Source: Pelodera strongyloides
Taxonomy: Eukaryota > Nematoda > Chromadorea > Rhabditida > Rhabditidae
Assembly (NCBI GenBank): GCA_036852015.1
Contig: JAANDG010000078.1
Span: 248,001-312,000 of the forward strand
Length of the DNA: 64,000 nucleotides
Reading direction: 5' to 3'
Part shown: piece by piece, positions 52,134-63,858 of the stretch
Layout of the letters: each line of letters begins with the position of its first letter
How positions within the stretch are numbered: position 1 is the first letter of the stretch
Notes under the pieces: model-generated
Seen by the model: only the letters and a program-made list of their open reading frames with translations
The model's database searches: none
Told to the model about the DNA's origin: nothing
Translations under genes and position numbers: made by a program

Positions 52134-55100
52134 CTTATAATATTTAATAACTTTGTGCTAAGCACAAGGTATAAAGCAATGTTTTTAGAGTAAGATTTTT
52201 GTGTACCGTAGTCCATATCTCTTTGTTTTTGTGCTGATATACATCAAGTACCATCAGATGATAAGTCTGTTGAAATATCCTTCGGAAAAAATAAGCTTAC
52301 CAAAAATCGCATTAATGATTAAGTTATTCTAACCGCCAACTCATTCCCGCATACTACATAGAAGAGTTAATCCATATTTTTTTTTATATTTTGTATTAAT
52401 AATGGAAAAGTTTTCCAAGAAATGACGAAACATTCATAATTTTTCTTAGGTTTTCTTTCAACCTTCTTCCGACTAAAAGATAAATCTTTCCGGTGGTTGT
52501 ATGGTGAGGGTGTAAATCCGGGTAAATTGTATTAGGACAGATAATGCGTATCTTCTTAGACAGTAGGCGGGACATAAGGTATAATACTATGCAAGTTCGG
52601 TGTTAGTGTACGCTTTCCTAGGGCCCTCGGGCCTCGGTCCATCTTGCGCTGTTACTGAACACCAGCGGTATTCAACAAGTTTTACTGAACATGCTTTACT
52701 TAGGCATGTCCCAGATTTCAATATGGCCCAAGTTTGCGCTTCCGTAGGACAGGGATAGGCCTAAGACAAGGAAACATTTAAATACAACTTGAAACTTTGG
52801 TCGGTGCTTGGCGAAAAACGGGTGCGCACTGTTGTGGCGGCCCACTCGTGGCTAGTGGAGGCGGAGCACTGGCGCAGTATGAGCCTGACAATGAGACAGG
52901 CTTAAGTAGGGTTATCTTCCACATTTGTGTTGTCTTGTTCACCTACACCGCGCACAAGCGGCTCACCTTTTTGTGCCCATCGTGCCACTTTCTAGGAGGC
53001 GGCCCACCTTTTTACAGTTTGGTGAAAATCGAGCACCATACATCGGACTTCAGACTTACAGTTCATTTGCATTATCGTGTTTACCATAAAATTACATGGC
53101 TCAACACATTATGTTAATCAGCAAGGCTGAAGACATTATCGTGTTTAGCACCCTGTATATGTCATGTACCAATATCATGGTTTGTACCACTATTCACTAA
53201 GGTTGACTTGCTTCCCCAATATGGTTCACACAGCGAACACATTTTCCATTATTTAGTTTGGTTCGCCTTTTGTTTTCAATTCTCGTTAATGTGTGTGACT
53301 CGTTAATTCTTCAGCGGAAAAAAATTCCCATTAACGAAAATGACCCGGATGGCCAATGGGCTATGTATTAGGTCCAGTAATCCACTAGTTTGAAACATAC
53401 TAACTCATGTGTTTCATCCTTACCATATCTATAAGCGCTAAGGCCGAATGGTGAGCCTAAGGGCCTAAGCAGTTCTTACCTCTTACTGTATCTACCTAAC
53501 AATAAGCCGTGAGCCGTACCGTAGCACTTTAACTTTACGCGTGTCATTTTCTTTGATATTGTTCTGCTTCAGTATGTTTTTTTAAAGTGAAACTAAATTG
53601 AGTGGCTTATTTGCAGAAAATAAACGATAAAAACCGATAAAAAGGTACTTGCTAATAATAAGCGCTAAGTTAAGCCCACGGACCAATGATTAGGTTTGAG
53701 ATCCGATGCATGAAATTTCTCACTTTTTTTTATTCACCATCCAGAGTTGTTGTGATTGTTATATAATATTATTTCCTTGGATTCCGAGAAATAATTTGTT
53801 TTAATTGGGACAACTGAGTGCTCAGATTCATGTGGCTGCGCGCTGTTTTCAGTTTTCAGGGTAGAGTCCAATTTATATTTGCATCAGCCAATGTTAGTAA
53901 TATTTTTCATGGCTTCCTGCAATGAGCTTATGCTTAGAACTTTAATTTAATTCCTTCGTTTATTTTTTGTCCGTCTGTGGATTAAGTTTATTATAATGAA
54001 AAGTATTTCGATAGTCGTTTCAAAAAAAAATTGTAATCCAAGTAGTCGATTTCTACTGTAGGAGTGCACCAATATATGGCTTCAAATCAAAAAAATCAAG
54101 TCTGCAGAACTTTAACTTCACTAATGAACGGGCGTATGGTTCATTCAAAAAAATTCTTTATTGCTCATATGGCATATGAAATTTCATCTGTTTTTTTTCT
54201 GCGCCTCACCCTTTCATATTTCATATATCATATTTTATATTTACCATACATGCATAAAGAGGGAAGATAATTTGTTAAAAATACGATCTTAGATTATGCC
54301 TAATAAGACTACGCATTGCACTTTTTTTAGCGCTGAATCACACTCTTTGCTGATTATCTTTTTCTCAGTATAAGATATAAGTTTAGGAAAGTACGCATCA
54401 ACTTGTGCCGATCATTAATAATTGTATTAATACGCTGCTTATTGGTCATACATAGAAGTATATTATACGAATACGGGGTCTTCCCTCGCAACTACACATT
54501 AGTCCATTAGAATACTCTTGGATGGGGTTTGCAAGTATCCCAAAAATTCGGTGTGATTCTGTCAATATACCGTATTTCTGCACGAAAACTGCATATATAA
54601 TATGGAAATTGAAAAAAATATTCTCGTGTAGTACAAGATACGCTAAATTACCAGCATACTTGCAAACCACAGAATCCGTGTCCTTTATAAAATTTCATCA
54701 ATATAATTTTGCATAATTTTGAATTACGGACCCCGACCGACAATCAGCTGAAGCCATGGCTGATTGCGGGCATAAACTCTACCAAGCTTGCTATCATTTT
54801 TAGAACAATATGGTTATGAACCTAAAAAAACCAAGTGCACAAGACAATAGTTCAAATCATTTCATGTTTTTTATGTTTTTAATAGGACACACGATATGGG
54901 TTTTTTTTTGTACGACATTCAGAGCGTTCCTTTTAGTCTTTTAGAAGGCTCGAATTTCAATAAAAGAAAAGGAAATAACGCATGATGGACAATATTAATG
55001 AAACCTTCCATTCTTAAAAATATTATTTGAATAATAAACTAAAATAATTCGGGAAACATGCAATAACATTTAGTCCTGTACAATGTGATATCGATGTATA

Positions 55101-55258
55101 TCTAAACTCTAAACTCACGTTATCATCGACCCGCACGAGTTCCTTTCTTTACTTCCATCCATGAATGTGATATGATATAATTTTTATATAAATAATTTTT
55201 AATTTCGCATGCCCTTAATTTCTTAATTTTGAAATTTACATTTTTCCAGGTGCTGCGC

Positions 55259-56450
55259 ATGGAAGAGGTCGAGTTGTGCAACGCCACAGAGGTACTTATT
55301 AATTTTATTATTATATTCTAATTTCTGCATTCAGCATTACAATTGCCCTCACTATCAGATAAGAAAAAAGTTTTTTTAAAAACCTTTAATAATTTAAATA
55401 TGGTAATATTATAGATCTATGGCTCCGGCGTATTTCCGTCATGTCCGGATTACACAGTGTTTGACCATTATGTGAATGCTTGTCTACCTGCCGCACTTAT
55501 TCAATTCGACGATCAAGATATGGAACCCAAAATGAAGGTAGGAGGTTTTCGAAGTTGTATAATTTGCATAAGACGCTAATTATACTGTGGCAACATCATA
55601 TGATGTGCCTTTGTACGTCAAGTCTACATACTGATGCTGAGCGACAGTACTGTACAGACCGTACTGCTGGTGATATAATAAATAGACGAGTATTTTGAGG
55701 ATTTATTTTCGTTTTTTTTTGTTATTTTGACACTTTTTGGTTATTTTGAGACCACTAAACGTTTTCCAGCATTAGTATTTCAGCATTAATTATGAAAATT
55801 TAGATTCTATATGGCACACTGTTTCCAATACTAGCAGTGCTAGTTCTGTTAACAAATGGTGTGGTTATTGCAGTGCTAAGCATACATAACACGGTACTTT
55901 TTTTTCTTTTTCTTTTCTTTTTCTTTTCTTTTTCTTTTTAGTTTTACTGTAATCTGCTCCTTATATTGTACTTAGGCGAAACCATGGTGATAACTTGACT
56001 TATCCTCGGACTAATACGGTAAACAGATCTTGAAACTATGACTAAAACAATTACAGTAATCCCCTGACTCAAAAAAAAATAGTAACCCTCACGCTCAAAG
56101 AAATTACAGTAATCCTCAGACTCAAAAAAATTACAGTAATCCTCAGTCTCAAAGAAAACACAGTAATCCTCAGACTCAAAAGATTACAGTAATCCTTTCA
56201 GAAACGAGCCACCATCGAACCTCTTCTCTGGATGGCAATCTGCTCACTTCTAATGGCCGTTTCTCCACTTCCGTTCACTGTTTACTACTACAATCTCAAC
56301 CATCTGTACGATCCAATACAGTCAGAAGCCCTCTGCTATCTACATAAAATTTGCATGGAAGTAATGCCGTTCTTCTTCAACACGCTGATCACTTTCTTCA
56401 CATTGTTGCTGGGAGCACAAAGGTAAGATTTTCGTATACTAACTTCTTCT

Positions 56451-56501
<51 letters not shown>

Positions 56502-59500
56502 CTCGTTCTCTCTCTCTCTTCGCTCTCTCTCTCTCTCTTTCTCTCTCGCTCGCTCTAGTTCGCTCTCGGTCTCTGTTTAGGCTCACTTAGTGGAAGCCTA
56601 AGACTAAGCCTAAGCTGCCGATTCATAGCGCATACTTCACTTCTGAAACTCTAATCTACTGTTATCTTGATGTTTGATGGTTTTGTATATTATATATTCT
56701 GTTGTTTGCCTGTTTCTCTAATCCAGACATAAAATTGGACTTTTTTAGTTTCTTGATCCCGGTCTGAAAAGAAAGTTTTAAATGTCAACGTGTCTGTCAG
56801 AAAATTCAATAATTGAGTAATTATCGCAAGTGCGGGTGTGAGCGAGTTCAGCAATTTTCATTAAGTTTTTGGGGATTAAAGTGCTCCGTTCACTTGAAGT
56901 ACATATGAAACTAGGGGGAAAGGGAGGAAAGATAAAACTTTTTGTTGGATTGTCAGGGCCAGAAGGATCAAAAATATATACTTTTTTCACTTTCAACCGA
57001 AAAAAGAAGAGTATAAAAACTAACAAGCTTACAAGTTTTTTTTTTGGCAATTTTCATGAAATAATTGGGTTTGAGACGCATTTTCCAAGAGAGTTTATTA
57101 GTGAAGAAGGCATTTTTCATGTCGCTGGGCCTCTCAACTCACGAGTTAATCTTGGGCAGTAATAAAATGCACACTTGTTGATGGAGTCCCCCAAAGACCC
57201 ATAGAAGGCTTAGGACCCATAAGTTGGCACCTTTCAATCCATTTTAACGTACTTGTACTTTTCAGGTTCATTGCCGTCCACTACCCTCTCCAGTCCTTCA
57301 GATGGTGTACTAGGAGGATGGTTCGCAGACATGCTCAGCTGATCGTCTGCCTCTCTTTGTTTCTCACTTCTACACACTTCCTCGCCGACACCCGAGTTAT
57401 ATTTCACTTCTGTATTGCGGTGGGTATTGTAGTCTATTAATATAATATGTGCAATTATAATTTTCGTCGTGTTGAAATTAAAAATACAGATGCGACTCGC
57501 CACGGCGAAAAAAATCTTTACCGTTGTAGAATGTACTGAAGATATTTGAAAAGTAACGCCGTACTGGCGTGTGATACAAACACAAGTGTGACTAATGGTG
57601 CACAGGTGCCTTCGAAAACATCACCATCCATTCTAAACTTGCCTGTTTCAGGGAAATTATTCTGTATGGGTAGCACGTTGTTTCGTCGGCCATTCGCCTC
57701 TTTCAATGACAGTCGGGGTGGAAACATTTGCGTGGATATTTGACACATTCAGGTATGGTTTTGTTGTTATTTGAAGACAAAACCAGGTCCAAGATACTGT
57801 AGGCTTCATTACACGCACTAAAGACTTGGGCCTTTGCCATGTTTTTCTGATCTAATGTTATAGACGTTTACAAACTTAGTTGTTCCTATAGCAATTAACT
57901 TTCAGAATTTGTCTTCTCCTTGTTCCGTCTGGTATTCTCTTCATTCTTACAATTCTTTTAATCCGGACGATACGAGTAGCCGATACCGCTACTTTGACGT
58001 GGGTTATTTTTCGAAAGCAATAAATATTATATAAACAATAATAGCAATTCCTACGAAAATGTCAACAATATTCACGAAATATTGTAACTAATAAATAAAG
58101 CCTGTTTATTTCCAGGGATCAAGGTGCCCGTCACAGACACTCTAATCGTGCCGCCACAAACACAACTCTAATGTTGACTGTGATAATTGTTCTGTTTTTG
58201 GTGGCCCGTCTTCCAACTACATTATTGATCCTCCTTGTCAAAGTGAGTTATAGATAAGATGCTCAACCTGGGCATAATTTAAATATAATTAAACAACAAC
58301 AAGGTATTGCAAGTGGTTTGCGAAGGTGTACTGAACAATTGCATACCCAAGTAGTACATACATTTGTCATCTGGAACTCGTCGCCTACTGCTCATGACCT
58401 CGGCGGAACATGTCATAAGCAAATATTGAATCTGTATTTTCACCCTTGAATAAAGGTGCACGCTCTTGAAGCGAAAATAATTTAATTTAATTTATGAACT
58501 AATGCGTGGCCTACCAGTCACGCCCTGCCTATCAGCACCGGTGACTTCTTCTCCCATTTGTAGATGAAGACACTGGCTCATTCTCGCCAAAAAAAGTTGC
58601 ATTTTCAGATTTCGGCAGTATTTCCCTCTACTTCAAAATTTCTCAGTTTCACGCACGATCACTATCTCGTGGCCTTCAACAATCTGATGTTCATTACGAT
58701 TCACCCCATCACCTTTGCGTTGTATATGCTAATGTCCAGGTAAGGTTGTTGCATATTTTTATAATAATAACTATAATAAATTATTACACCATAAAAAGTG
58801 CGCAAACACATAATTAAAAAAATAAATACAGTTAAGACAACAAAACGGTAATAAGAAGGGACATACGGGTACCTGTATTACTTATAACAATAAGACTAAT
58901 TAAAAGCACGTGTATTTGCGTAAACTAAAATATAAGATTATTTAGTTTTGTTTTATGATGTTGGCCTAAGTAAGAGAATGTAAAGTGCTTGTTTTTGGCT
59001 CAGATTTTCCGCAACGAAGGAAGATAATTAGATAATTATCCTCATTCAATTATCAAGCAATTGCAGGAGGTTCCGAGTGACTCTGCGAAGGCTTCTTGGA
59101 TGGAAGCGTTTTGCCACAGATGAAGAATTCAATGCTTACTCTTCTACGCGAGTTCCCTCTTTCTATGTGCCATCGAGAAATTTGAATGAGAAAAGGGAAA
59201 TGACCTTTCCGTTGGTCAATAGAGGTAAGAGTTCTTTCACCTTAAAGCGAAATGCAAGCCCCTTTGGAAAATTTGCATACGATAAGCAAATCCTATGCAT
59301 CCTATGCTAATTTTGTTCGATCGTCTACGGTAATCGTACAAAACTAGCATAGGATACATAGGATTTGCTTATCATATGCTAATTTTCCAAAGGGGCTAGC
59401 ATTTCGCTTTAACTTGATACCTTTAAAAATATGTGTAGGGATTAATTTGATAAATTTTATATTATCTTATGCATCCGGAACATCGCTTACAGCTTACACT

Positions 59501-59927
59501 AACACCCGCAACTACTAAAGATATTTCCCTACTCATTTCACAATACGAAGCGTTGCATTTATAACGCACATAAAGAATGTAACAGACACGGTTTGTCAAG
59601 TCATATACAATAATGGTTTCATAATCAATCTCACCCTGCATGCGATGTCTATAATATCAGCTCCAGAAACGTAAACGCCGAGCAAAAATGTTAATGATGG
59701 GCTTTTCAGAGTCAAGTTTCGTGCTCCAAGAGTATCACGGCAGGACCGGATCCGGTCGTTCCGTAACTTTCCGTAAGGACGAAGCGCGTGGTACGTCACG
59801 ATTGGTGACGTCACTAAATTCCGTGACGTCAGTCCATGACGAGAAGGAGCCGGTCAAAGAGGTGGAAAAGAAAACAGTCAAGACAAAATTTGCCCTCTTC
59901 ACCCGAATTTTCATGTTATTCAAGTAA
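55259..59927 (+). CDS. Class A peptide GPCR, sex-peptide/myoinhibitory-peptide receptor-related type, complete, 11 exons
   Basis: Seven-transmembrane neuropeptide receptor. Exons: 55259-55291, 55415-55537, 55804-55893, 56202-56422, 57266-57419, 57652-57752, 57906-57998, 58116-58242, 58609-58739, 59067-59224, 59710-59927, summing to 1449 nt, 482 residues. The start ATG lies just after a TTTTTCCAG acceptor (trans-splice or leader exon). Extracellular 1-52 with NAT glycosylation site. TM1 about 53-80 (ILYGTLFPILAVLVLLTN). TM2 about 90-107. C127 for the extracellular disulphide. TM3 ends GAQRFIAVHYPL (153-164), where QRF replaces DRY. TM6 NTTLMLTVIIVLFLVARLP (287-305). TM7 HPITFALY (346-353) in place of NPxxY, then MSRRFRVTLRRLLG and a 125-residue cytoplasmic tail with a basic C-terminus. 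This pattern matches the insect SPR and nematode SPRR receptors as I know the family. The exact orthologue is not assigned. The exon 9 start could be 58564, adding 15 residues. Confidence 0.88.
56045..56200 (+). repeat. Tandem repeat of about 28 bp next to a GPCR 3' splice site
   Basis: Units of ATTACAGTAATCCTCAGACT followed by CAAAA. The last unit ends TCCTTTCAG, which is the acceptor of the GPCR exon at 56202. Confidence 0.85.
56453..56575. repeat. Poly-T followed by CT-rich simple repeat
   Basis: About 48 T, then CTCTCT runs, in the GPCR intron 56423-57265. A short GCCTAA-type telomere-like run follows at 56596-56615. Confidence 0.9.
59242..59412. mobile_element. Near-perfect hairpin element with TTAA ends
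   Basis: 171 bases. TTAA-AGCGAAATGCAAGCCCCTTT at the left is the inverted copy of AAAGGGGCTAGCATTTCGCT-TTAA at the right. The arms pair over about 75 bases, including GCAAATCCTATGCATCCTATG, leaving a small loop. The first bases are those of the AGCGAAATACC family but the rest differs. It lies in GPCR intron 10. Confidence 0.9.
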
Positions 59928-60056
59928 ATGTAATAAATGCCGTGCCCGATGTATTTTTAAGATAGAAAACTTAACAGTAGCGTAGAATATTCTTTTTTTT
60001 TGTTACGGGTTTTTCATCATCCTTGCCGTTATCGAACACACAAATCATTACGCTTT

Positions 60057-60062
60057 AATAAA
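60057..60062 (+). terminator. Polyadenylation signal AATAAA of the GPCR
   Basis: 130 bases after the stop codon. Confidence 0.6.
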
Positions 60063-60753
60063 GAATATTATTTAAACTGTTAATATTTAGTTTTTACAAT
60101 ACAAACGATGTAAAAACCGAGAAAATGAAGATGCCGTGTATCTGTTATTCTAGAGAATCTATTAGTTCGATCTGGCACAAAAATACCAAGAATCTTATTA
60201 TATAAAAGAGTAACTGTAGCGTAATTTGCATACCGATGTTCGTTACGGAAATGCAAATTTTCGACGATTGTTCCGCGTGTTCGGGTATAAAAAGAGTGTC
60301 GCAGCTATCGAAGTATGCATATGCAATTGTTTCCTATTATGTGAACTTCTTACGATACGTTTGAAACTTTGTATATAAGTGTGCCCATGCTAAACCAATC
60401 GTATTTCCATGTAAGTCGCCTCAGGCGGAGTGAGCCGACTGGTGTGAAATAAATTACAAAAGAGTTTTCCTGAATTTTATCTTGTCCAAAGATGAAGATC
60501 GTATATTACCTTCTTGGCTACCGTAAGTTTCGTTTTTGCCCACTAAACCGCTCTATTTTAAGTTTCTGTAATGCGGTTTACGTAATTATGCTCGGATACA
60601 GCCGCATAATCTGAATATTTTTCACCATAAAAAATCTCAAGCGCATAACCTGCATAACCCTCTAAACTTAATTCCCTAATTTGATCAATGAGTTACGTTG
60701 TGGGGAGCAAATGTCACTTTGAATAATATGCCGTTAGAGCGGTAAAGCAATGC

Positions 60754-60756
<3 letters not shown>

Positions 60757-60849
<93 letters not shown>

Positions 60850-60879
60850 TATACACACATACACACACACGCACAACAC

Positions 60880-60913
<34 letters not shown>
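60757..60913. repeat. CA dinucleotide microsatellite
   Basis: About 75 CA units with short interruptions (TACATATA, GCACAACA). Cys-Val or Thr-His frames across it are artefacts. Confidence 0.95.
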
Positions 60914-61507
60914 CAACATGTTTTTTTGGATAAATTATATATTTTTATATTCCGCTCCAAAGTTCAGTGCTTTCGTATAAAACAGCAAACATGGAGAAGA
61001 ACTTTCCGAAAGGCGTAAACATGTAAAACGATTAACAGATTAAGTTTGTGTATAGGATGATTTTCTACGTAAATATACTTTTTTGCTGACAAATAGTAAA
61101 GCTTGTCTGAGGATGTATTTGTATTTATTGCACATTGTACTTCACTGGTCTACGGGGGGCATGTAAACATTTTTATTAAGTTTAGGTTTAAACGTCGTTA
61201 GTCGCGTCACGTAGTTCTTTCGTCACCTGTCCCTAAAACAATTGCTGCAATTATCCAGTTAACAGTCCTAATTTTTCAGTAGAAGTGCAATATTTCGATT
61301 TAGTACTATAAACGAAGTGATGTTTTAGTGTTTCGGCTAAAGGGCATCAGTTGGACCTAACTGAACAGAACGGGTTTCTGCAGACATTGTTAGTTGTGAA
61401 TTCTGAGGAAACAAGGAAACCGCCGACTACATGAAACAGCAACGTCTGATGTGCCTTTGAAAATTGAAAGTAAATGAACGAAGTTGGGAGTAGCGTCTTT
61501 GGTTTCC

Positions 61508-63808
61508 TCAGATCTTTTCCGGCGCATAGGGCATAGGATCTGAACTGAATTTCTGCCTGGGTATGAAACTTACATTGTTCACTAGCATCTCCTTCTGCAC
61601 GTCTCTAATGGTTTTGTTCTTAGTTTCTGGAAGATGGAAGAATAGGTAGAACAGGGAGGCGATGAGAGGCACGACGAACAGAGACAGGTAGGCCAACGGA
61701 CCGCCCACCAAGTGTTGGTACGGGAGATAGGCTGCGAGTAGTATCGATCGACTGAAAATAAGTGAAGGAGTGATAGCCAATCGATAAATAATGATTAGTT
61801 CATTAAGAGCCTTCGATGATTTGTATTGTATGGGTAAAATCCTGATCTCTAGCTGTTAATTCAATGCAAGAAGAATAATTGCCCAGACAATGCAAAATAC
61901 CATATATGGTGACCGGTCACTGACCATTTGATGACCATGCCGTGACCAGTTGACGATAGACGGTTGTTTTAATGCGATATGACGGCCGGTTTTTGAAACG
62001 CATATTGGGCATGTACAGTCTTATATGTTACTGGCAAACGAATAAGATTATATTAAAAAACTGCGCAGTGCATACACTACATGGGAATACTGCGTCAAGT
62101 ATACTTTTCAAACCGGTGGTTGTCATCCCGCTTCAAGAAAATGATTTACCGCACCGCGTATTTTATTGATTGGTCTAACTCTATTTTTTCAGTCAGTATA
62201 TATGACAAACCCGATGCTCATTGACAGATTGACCCATGTTTGAGCGGCTCCTCTCGCTGTCTGATCCACCAATTCGGAAGTTAAAAAGAAAGCAACCGGC
62301 CCCGGTCCACTAGCGAAGACGAACATAAAGAGACAAATTGTGGTGACCAGCAGCCAGGCGAATGTTGTGTTCTGAAATGTAAATAGTGAATATATACCTA
62401 CCCTACCGGAAAGATAAGCAGGAACAATAGTAATATGTATAGAAAGCCGCCTGCCGCAGTGCCTGAGATACTCTAGACACAGCGCCTTGAGCACTGCGTC
62501 ACCTACCCCCCGCCAGCTGCCATAAACGGTTCATTTGCATATGCATGAGGTCTAATTTGTTTGATTAACTTCGTTGTAAAAAAACATCATGCATTGCCAC
62601 TGCCTATGAATATTTTAAAATTAGCTGAACTAGATAAAACTACTAAATAAACAATATTTTTCGACTAATCGAAGTCATCATGTTTTCAGCTGTATATGTA
62701 CTTCGCAATCATGGAGTGACCAAACAACAAACTACAAACTACAGATACAAGATACAAAATACTCACCTTTGTTGCATCGAATGCGTACATGAATGCCGAG
62801 ATTAGGACGTTCGACAAAGTGATGAGAGCAAAAGTTCCGAGTAGTAAAGGACGTCGCCCATACTTTTCCACGATAACAGAAGAGGCAAAGATTCCGAACT
62901 GAAACAAATCGAAACTGGAATCCTGACTGGGACAGCTATGAATCATAAAAAATCTTTAAAACAAATTCAGTTGGGTCAGATTTAGGTGCTTTGCTCCAAC
63001 AACGACCAGTGTAACCCTGTAACCTAACAATAAACATAGAAAAGATTTGGTGGGATTCGAATGGCCGAGCCATGGTAGCCTGTTTACTAACACTGTTTTA
63101 GACCACTGCACCACTGCTCCCTACTCCCTACTCCCTACTCCCTACTACGAGTACCGCAAACATAAATTAGTTCAATTTCTAGATTATGTAACACCAATCT
63201 GATGCAAATTACATATTACAAAAATCCCGTATGTGACATTAGGGGTCGAAACGGGATACCTTATCTGTCTCTATTCGTTGTACTTTTTCTTTGTTTCAGT
63301 TGCGGATAATACCGCTAGTTTTTCCAACCTTTACTTCTAACTTTTTGTCTATTATCTTTTTTTCATTGCAATGATGGAGCCTTTTTACTAACCAACGCCG
63401 TCGTGCAAATGGCCACATTTGCGAGTGCTGCACTACGGAGCTCCAGGCCTGTCACCATTAACATCTCGACAGCGAACGCATTCAGGACTAGAATAAGAAA
63501 AATGTAATTTAACAAAAGTAAAGCATGCATAATAATGTGGCAATGCTACTCTCTATTGAGAAAGGAAGCGCCCTAGAGAGAGATGAGAGGGAGAGGTAGA
63601 AGAGAGAGTGAGAGAAGAGACGAGAGAGAATCGAGGAGAGGGAGAGACGAACATTACCTGCAATACCGCTCATGATCGTCGAACTCATGACGACCAGTCC
63701 CAGCGAAAGGCCCTTTCTGGCGAGAGGATCAGAAAATACTTCCAGAAGACCGTATGCCTTCTGCGTATCTCTCGCATGACTTTTCAATTCATCCAGCAAT
63801 TCGTTAGC
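61508..63808 (-). CDS. GLUT-like sugar transporter (MFS), 3' part; 5' exons beyond the window
   Basis: Paralogue of the gene at 908-6299. Visible exons (5' to 3'): 63658-63808, 63393-63487, 62767-62898, 62211-62371, 61508-61751, giving the C-terminal half (about TM6-7 loop to end, some 260 residues). Signatures: LNAFAVEML in TM7, EKYGRRP after TM8, GPGPVAFFLTSELVDQTARG in TM10, and LPETKNKT after TM12, followed by a longer tail ending MPYAPEKI. Exon lengths 95, 132 and 161 are identical to those of transporter 1. The first visible exon (151 nt) equals its exons 9 plus 10 (69+82), and the last exon fuses its exons 14 and 15. The frame is open and phases agree. The substrate is not deducible. 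Confidence 0.92.
61969..62137. mobile_element. Inverted-repeat element, variant ends
   Basis: TTAATGCGATATGACGGCCGG followed by TTTTTGAAACGCATATTGGG at the left, and AGTATACTTTTCAAACCGG...ATCCCGCTTCAA at the right. Related to but diverged from the AGCGAAATACC family. It lies in an intron of transporter 2. Confidence 0.6.
63047..63122 (-). repeat. tRNA-like fragment (pseudo-tRNA or SINE head)
   Basis: On the minus strand GTGGTGCAGTGGTCTAAAAC resembles an A-box region and GGCCATTCGAATCCCACC a T-arm with B-box. The arms do not complete a cloverleaf. It is followed on the plus strand by a CTCCCTA repeat (63115-63150). It lies in an intron of transporter 2. Confidence 0.45.
63545..63648. repeat. 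GA-rich simple repeat
   Basis: Imperfect GAGA/AGAGAG tract directly beside the transporter 2 exon ending at 63658. Confidence 0.85.
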
Positions 63809-63858
63809 CTAAAATATCGACCGTAGGTAAAAGAAAGAAAACAAATAAGAGGAACAGT

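Larger units (their letters stand above)
35461..55258. other. About 20 kb without a supported gene
   Basis: Between the YYYP gene and the GPCR no exon with family similarity was found. The stretch contains SINE copy 2, the three TTAA elements A, B and C, three AGCGAAATACC copies or fragments, the 350-bp element at 51627 and poly-T. The segments 37.0-39.5 kb, 42.9-45.5 kb, 49.8-51.6 kb and 52.2-55.2 kb look unique and AT-rich. Frames such as 38402-38779 and 52797-53117 are moderately long but show no domain. Confidence 0.5.
59928..61507. other. Intergenic between GPCR and sugar transporter 2
   Basis: Contains the GPCR polyadenylation signal AATAAA (60057-60062), a TATA/AATAAA segment (60285-60453) and the CA microsatellite. 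No exon is seen. Confidence 0.55.

Noticed and set aside
52797..53117. 106-codon plus-strand frame
   Set aside because: No domain or splice context; likely chance in a locally GC-richer segment.
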